A stretch of DNA of 24,008 nt from Pelotomaculum sp. UBA1371 (GTDB taxonomy: Bacteria; Bacillota; Desulfotomaculia; Desulfotomaculales; Pelotomaculaceae): assembly GCA_002305915.1 (NCBI GenBank), contig DBRJ01000057.1, forward strand, positions 1-24,008. The letters run 5' to 3'. The translations under genes and the position numbers were made by a program. The notes under the pieces were generated by a model, which was not told where the DNA came from, made no database searches, and worked only from the letters and a program-made list of their open reading frames with translations. Position 1 is the stretch's first letter. Every line of letters begins with the position of its first letter. This document shows positions 21,723 through 24,008 of the stretch, in pieces.

Positions 21723-22970
21723 ATGGTTAATAACTGGAAAAAGAACGCAATTTTGTTTTTAGCCAGCCAGAACATATCGCTCTTTGGCTCGTCCCTGGTC
21801 CAGTATGCAATAGTGTGGCATATTACCTTAACAACACAGTCCGGTGTTATGATGACAATATCTATTATTTGCGGTTTCCTGCCCACCTTTTTTCTATCAC
21901 CCTTTGCCGGGGTCTGGGCTGACCGCTATAATCGAAAAATACTCATCATTCTATCGGATTCTATGATTGCAATAGCAACGCTGATCCTGGCCGTACTGTT
22001 TTTTTATGGATATGATCCGCTCTGGCTGCTCTTTGTGATGTCGGCCATACGCGCGCTCGGCTCAGCAATTCAAACACCGGCAATAGGGGCTTTTCTTCCC
22101 CAGCTAGTGCCGGTGGATAAACTTACTAAAGTAAACGCAACAAACGGAAGCATCAAGGCGCTCGTTATGCTGGTATCCCCTATGCTAAGCGGCGCATTAC
22201 TTACAATGTCGGACATTGTAACAGTGTTCTTGATGGATTTTATAACGGCAGCTCTGGCTGTTTTAACTTTACTTATATTTTTACATGTGCCGGTTCATGC
22301 AAAGGCGAAGGAAAAGCAGTCGACCAGTTATTTGAGTGACATGTATAAAGGCTTCGAATATATCAAAAATCGCGGTTACATAAAGAGTTTTTTTCTGTTT
22401 TGTGCTCTTTTCTTTGTCCTGGCCGCACCCGTTGCCTTCTTATCGTCACTTCAGGTCACCCGCAAATTCGGCAGCGATGTTTGGCGTTTAACAGCGCTTG
22501 AAATCACTTTCTCCGTGGGTATGATGGTGGGCGGAATCATCATGGCTGCCTGGGGCGCTTTCAAAAACAAGGTTCATTCAATGGCTCTGGCCATCATTGT
22601 TATCGGAGCCTTTACCTTTACCCTTGGGTTTATTGCTGATTTTTGGTCATACATAATCATTACGGGCTTGATCGGAATAACGATACCGGTTTTCAATACC
22701 TCATCTACTGTTCTTTTGCAGGAGAGAGTTGAGGAGAATTATCTGGGCAGAGTATTCGGTGTTTTCGGGATGATCTCCAGTGTTATGATGCCGCTGGGAA
22801 TGCTCGTGTTCGGACCCCTGGCAGACATTATCAGAATTGATTGGATCTTTGTGGGAACCGGGCTGCTGCTCTTTATTCAGGGCTGTTTCTTAGCAGGCAA
22901 CAAAGTAATGATTGAAGCCGGAAAGCCAATTCCAGGCGGAGAGGGTCCAGGGGAAGAGCGGGTTGATTAA
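21723..22970 (+). CDS. MFS family efflux transporter
   Basis: A 415-residue major facilitator with about twelve membrane segments. It resembles the drug- and siderophore-export branch (EntS/MefA-like). The loop 2-3 signature is present as GVWADRYNRK (about residues 63-72). Further support comes from AIRALGSAIQTPAIGAFLPQLVP and, in the second half, LLQERVEENYLGRVFGVFGM, which is typical of this branch. The C-terminus is polar. The ATG at 21723 has only a distant GGAGA about 16 nt upstream, so its start is the weakest part of the call. It is divergent from the histidine kinase and convergent with yabQ, 25 bp away. Substrate unknown. Confidence 0.87.
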   Translation: MVNNWKKNAILFLASQNISLFGSSLVQYAIVWHITLTTQSGVMMTISIICGFLPTFFLSPFAGVWADRYNRKILIILSDSMIAIATLILAVLFFYGYDPLWLLFVMSAIRALGSAIQTPAIGAFLPQLVPVDKLTKVNATNGSIKALVMLVSPMLSGALLTMSDIVTVFLMDFITAALAVLTLLIFLHVPVHAKAKEKQSTSYLSDMYKGFEYIKNRGYIKSFFLFCALFFVLAAPVAFLSSLQVTRKFGSDVWRLTALEITFSVGMMVGGIIMAAWGAFKNKVHSMALAIIVIGAFTFTLGFIADFWSYIIITGLIGITIPVFNTSSTVLLQERVEENYLGRVFGVFGMISSVMMPLGMLVFGPLADIIRIDWIFVGTGLLLFIQGCFLAGNKVMIEAGKPIPGGEGPGEERVD

Positions 22971-22995
22971 TTGTTGTTGCCGCCGCCCCCACCGG

Positions 22996-23556
22996 CTACT
23001 CCTCCTTCTTCCTCTTTTTCCAAAAGAACAGCCGGCTCAGCCCGGCCCTTGCCCCTTCAAGGCCGCGCTCAACCCTTTTGCCTGCAAGATTGTACCAGGC
23101 GGTTTTGAGCTTTTTAACGGCCCTTTGAAGTAGACCGCCAAGAAATTCCAGGGGCAAGGATACCGCCAGGATGATCAGGCGAAAGGGAAAAAGGGCAGCC
23201 GTCCAGATTATCCGCATACACCTGACAAAAAGCCGCCAGGTCTTCTTAAGTACCTGGAATTTAAACCTGAGAAAACGGCTCACCGGAGCACTGAGAAGCC
23301 AGTAATAAAAGAAGGCCCCCAGGAAGAGCCCGACAAAGACGTATAGCCGCACTTCACCCCAGTTCCCCCGGAGCAGGGCCAGGAAGATCATAGCCGTGGT
23401 TACCAGCCAGAATACTATGTCCCCCAGGATAGTTGCCCGTTTTCTAAATTTGAAAGCCCGCCTGAGCTCACGGTAATAATTATAAAAAAAGCCGGCGGTC
23501 AGGCCGGCCGCTACGGTAGCTGCAAAGGCAAGAAACTGCTCAGATAAGGATTCCAT
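22996..23556 (-). CDS. yabQ: Spore cortex biosynthesis protein YabQ
   Basis: A 186-residue membrane protein matching YabQ. The N-terminus (SEQFLAFAATVAAGLTAGFFYNYYRELRR) and three further hydrophobic stretches within the first 135 residues give about four or five membrane helices, followed by a long basic C-terminal tail ending KKRKKEE. YabQ localises to the forespore outer membrane and is needed for cortex formation in Bacillus. The ATG at 23554-23556 is preceded by GGAGG about 12 nt upstream. It follows yabP on the minus strand. The usual downstream divIC is absent; the MFS gene converges from the other side instead. Confidence 0.87.
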   Translation of the reverse strand: MESLSEQFLAFAATVAAGLTAGFFYNYYRELRRAFKFRKRATILGDIVFWLVTTAMIFLALLRGNWGEVRLYVFVGLFLGAFFYYWLLSAPVSRFLRFKFQVLKKTWRLFVRCMRIIWTAALFPFRLIILAVSLPLEFLGGLLQRAVKKLKTAWYNLAGKRVERGLEGARAGLSRLFFWKKRKKEE

Positions 23557-23581
23557 TTATACCGGCCGCCTCCTCTGCTTT

Positions 23582-23605
23582 AAAAAAGCGCCTGTGAGCG
23601 CTTTT
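23582..23605 (-). terminator. Hairpin with T-run between yabP and yabQ
   Basis: Minus strand: AAAAGCGC-TCACAG-GCGCTTTT, perfect 8-bp stem, continuing into TTTTTTA. It lies just after the yabP stop and before the yabQ ribosome site, so it may lower yabQ expression. Confidence 0.6.
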
Positions 23606-23614
23606 CCGGGTTTA

Positions 23615-23893
23615 CTATTTGAGTATTCTGCTTAACATCCCCTTTGCTCTGGCCTTGCCTCTTTCTTTGCTTTCATGGTATTGAAAGGAGGTAAAGTAAC
23701 CCTCGGCGGCAAGGTTTCCGTGCTCCAGATTGAGGTGGGTTATATGCAGCCCCTCTCCCTTTAAAACAAGCATGCCCAAATTGGTTTCCAGCGTTATCTC
23801 AGATTCATCAAAGCTGTCCACATGCAGGACCCCTTCCATAACGAGCCGCTTGCGCCCGCTGACGGATATACTGTGTTTGAGGCTCTCATCCAT
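23615..23893 (-). CDS. yabP: Sporulation protein YabP
   Basis: A 92-residue protein of the YabP/YqfC family. The pattern of an SVSGRKRLVMEGVLHVDSFDE start, then ITLETNLGMLVLKGEGLHI and NLEHGNLAAEG, is that of YabP, which is required for spore cortex assembly. The ATG at 23891-23893 has AAGGGG eight bases upstream; an in-frame GTG three codons earlier overlaps that ribosome site and is less likely. The yabP-yabQ order is conserved in endospore formers. A possible sigma-E-type promoter lies upstream. Confidence 0.9.
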   Translation of the reverse strand: MDESLKHSISVSGRKRLVMEGVLHVDSFDESEITLETNLGMLVLKGEGLHITHLNLEHGNLAAEGYFTSFQYHESKERGKARAKGMLSRILK

Positions 23894-23963
23894 GTCCAAC
23901 ACCCCTTCCGCAGGGGAACCCCCCAGATGAAGGATACCCGCTTTGGTAAAACAGGTTTACTTC

Positions 23964-23989
23964 ATCCTATGCCCGGCCTTTTTATTTAT
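23964..23989 (-). promoter_or_regulatory. Possible sigma-E promoter of yabP
   Basis: On the minus strand CATAGGAT (23971-23964) fits the CATAnnnT -10 of sigma-E promoters, with ATA 15 bp upstream (23989-23987), one base shorter than the usual spacing. It lies about 70 nt upstream of yabP. yabPQ are sigma-E controlled in Bacillus. Confidence 0.4.
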
Positions 23990-24008
23990 GCTAAAAAAAG
24001 AAGGCCTT

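Overview
The window looks like a chromosomal stretch from a spore-forming, anaerobic member of the Firmicutes (Clostridia). A Peptococcaceae-like host is my inference. The evidence is a CotJC-type manganese catalase at the left edge, yabP/yabQ spore-cortex genes at the right edge, strong AGGAGG-type ribosome sites, and an Nfn-type flavoprotein pair beside a molybdenum hydroxylase. No rRNA, tRNA or CRISPR array was seen.

Layout. 1-551: 3' part of a cotJC-like gene. 552-1500: decayed DNA holding a frameshifted Fic N-terminal fragment abutted by an inverted IS256-family transposase fragment. 1538-3298: an A+T-rich three-gene minus-strand cassette (two DUF488 proteins and a protein resembling the dual-OB family) with its own sigma-A-like promoter; this is the best candidate for an acquired, poorly described system. 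3398-4403: azlCD amino-acid exporter, minus strand. 5196-6653 and 7110-8384: two plus-strand polytopic membrane proteins, an SLC13-like transporter with atypical motifs and an unrecognised protein with an internal repeat, each followed by a clear terminator. 8530-9561: a lone GalT-like nucleotidyltransferase. 9746-10711: a MarR regulator with a perfect palindrome inside its own promoter, then a small CC-motif protein. 10849-11166: a NIPSNAP-family protein. 11443-11743: a decayed orphan HicB antitoxin.

11899-21444 is the main functional block, all on the minus strand. In order of transcription it is a cytosolic GAF/PAS sensor histidine kinase, a sigma-54-dependent response regulator, two terminator-like hairpins, a sigma-54 (-24/-12) promoter with a dyad about 100 bp upstream, and then an apparent operon: nfnA-nfnB-like flavoproteins, followed by the FAD, [2Fe-2S] and molybdopterin subunits of a xanthine dehydrogenase-family hydroxylase. 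The arrangement suggests that the two-component system senses a cytoplasmic signal and switches on a hydroxylase of unknown substrate together with a module linking NAD(H), NADP(H) and ferredoxin. An MFS exporter (21723-22970) and yabQ/yabP (22996-23893) close the window.
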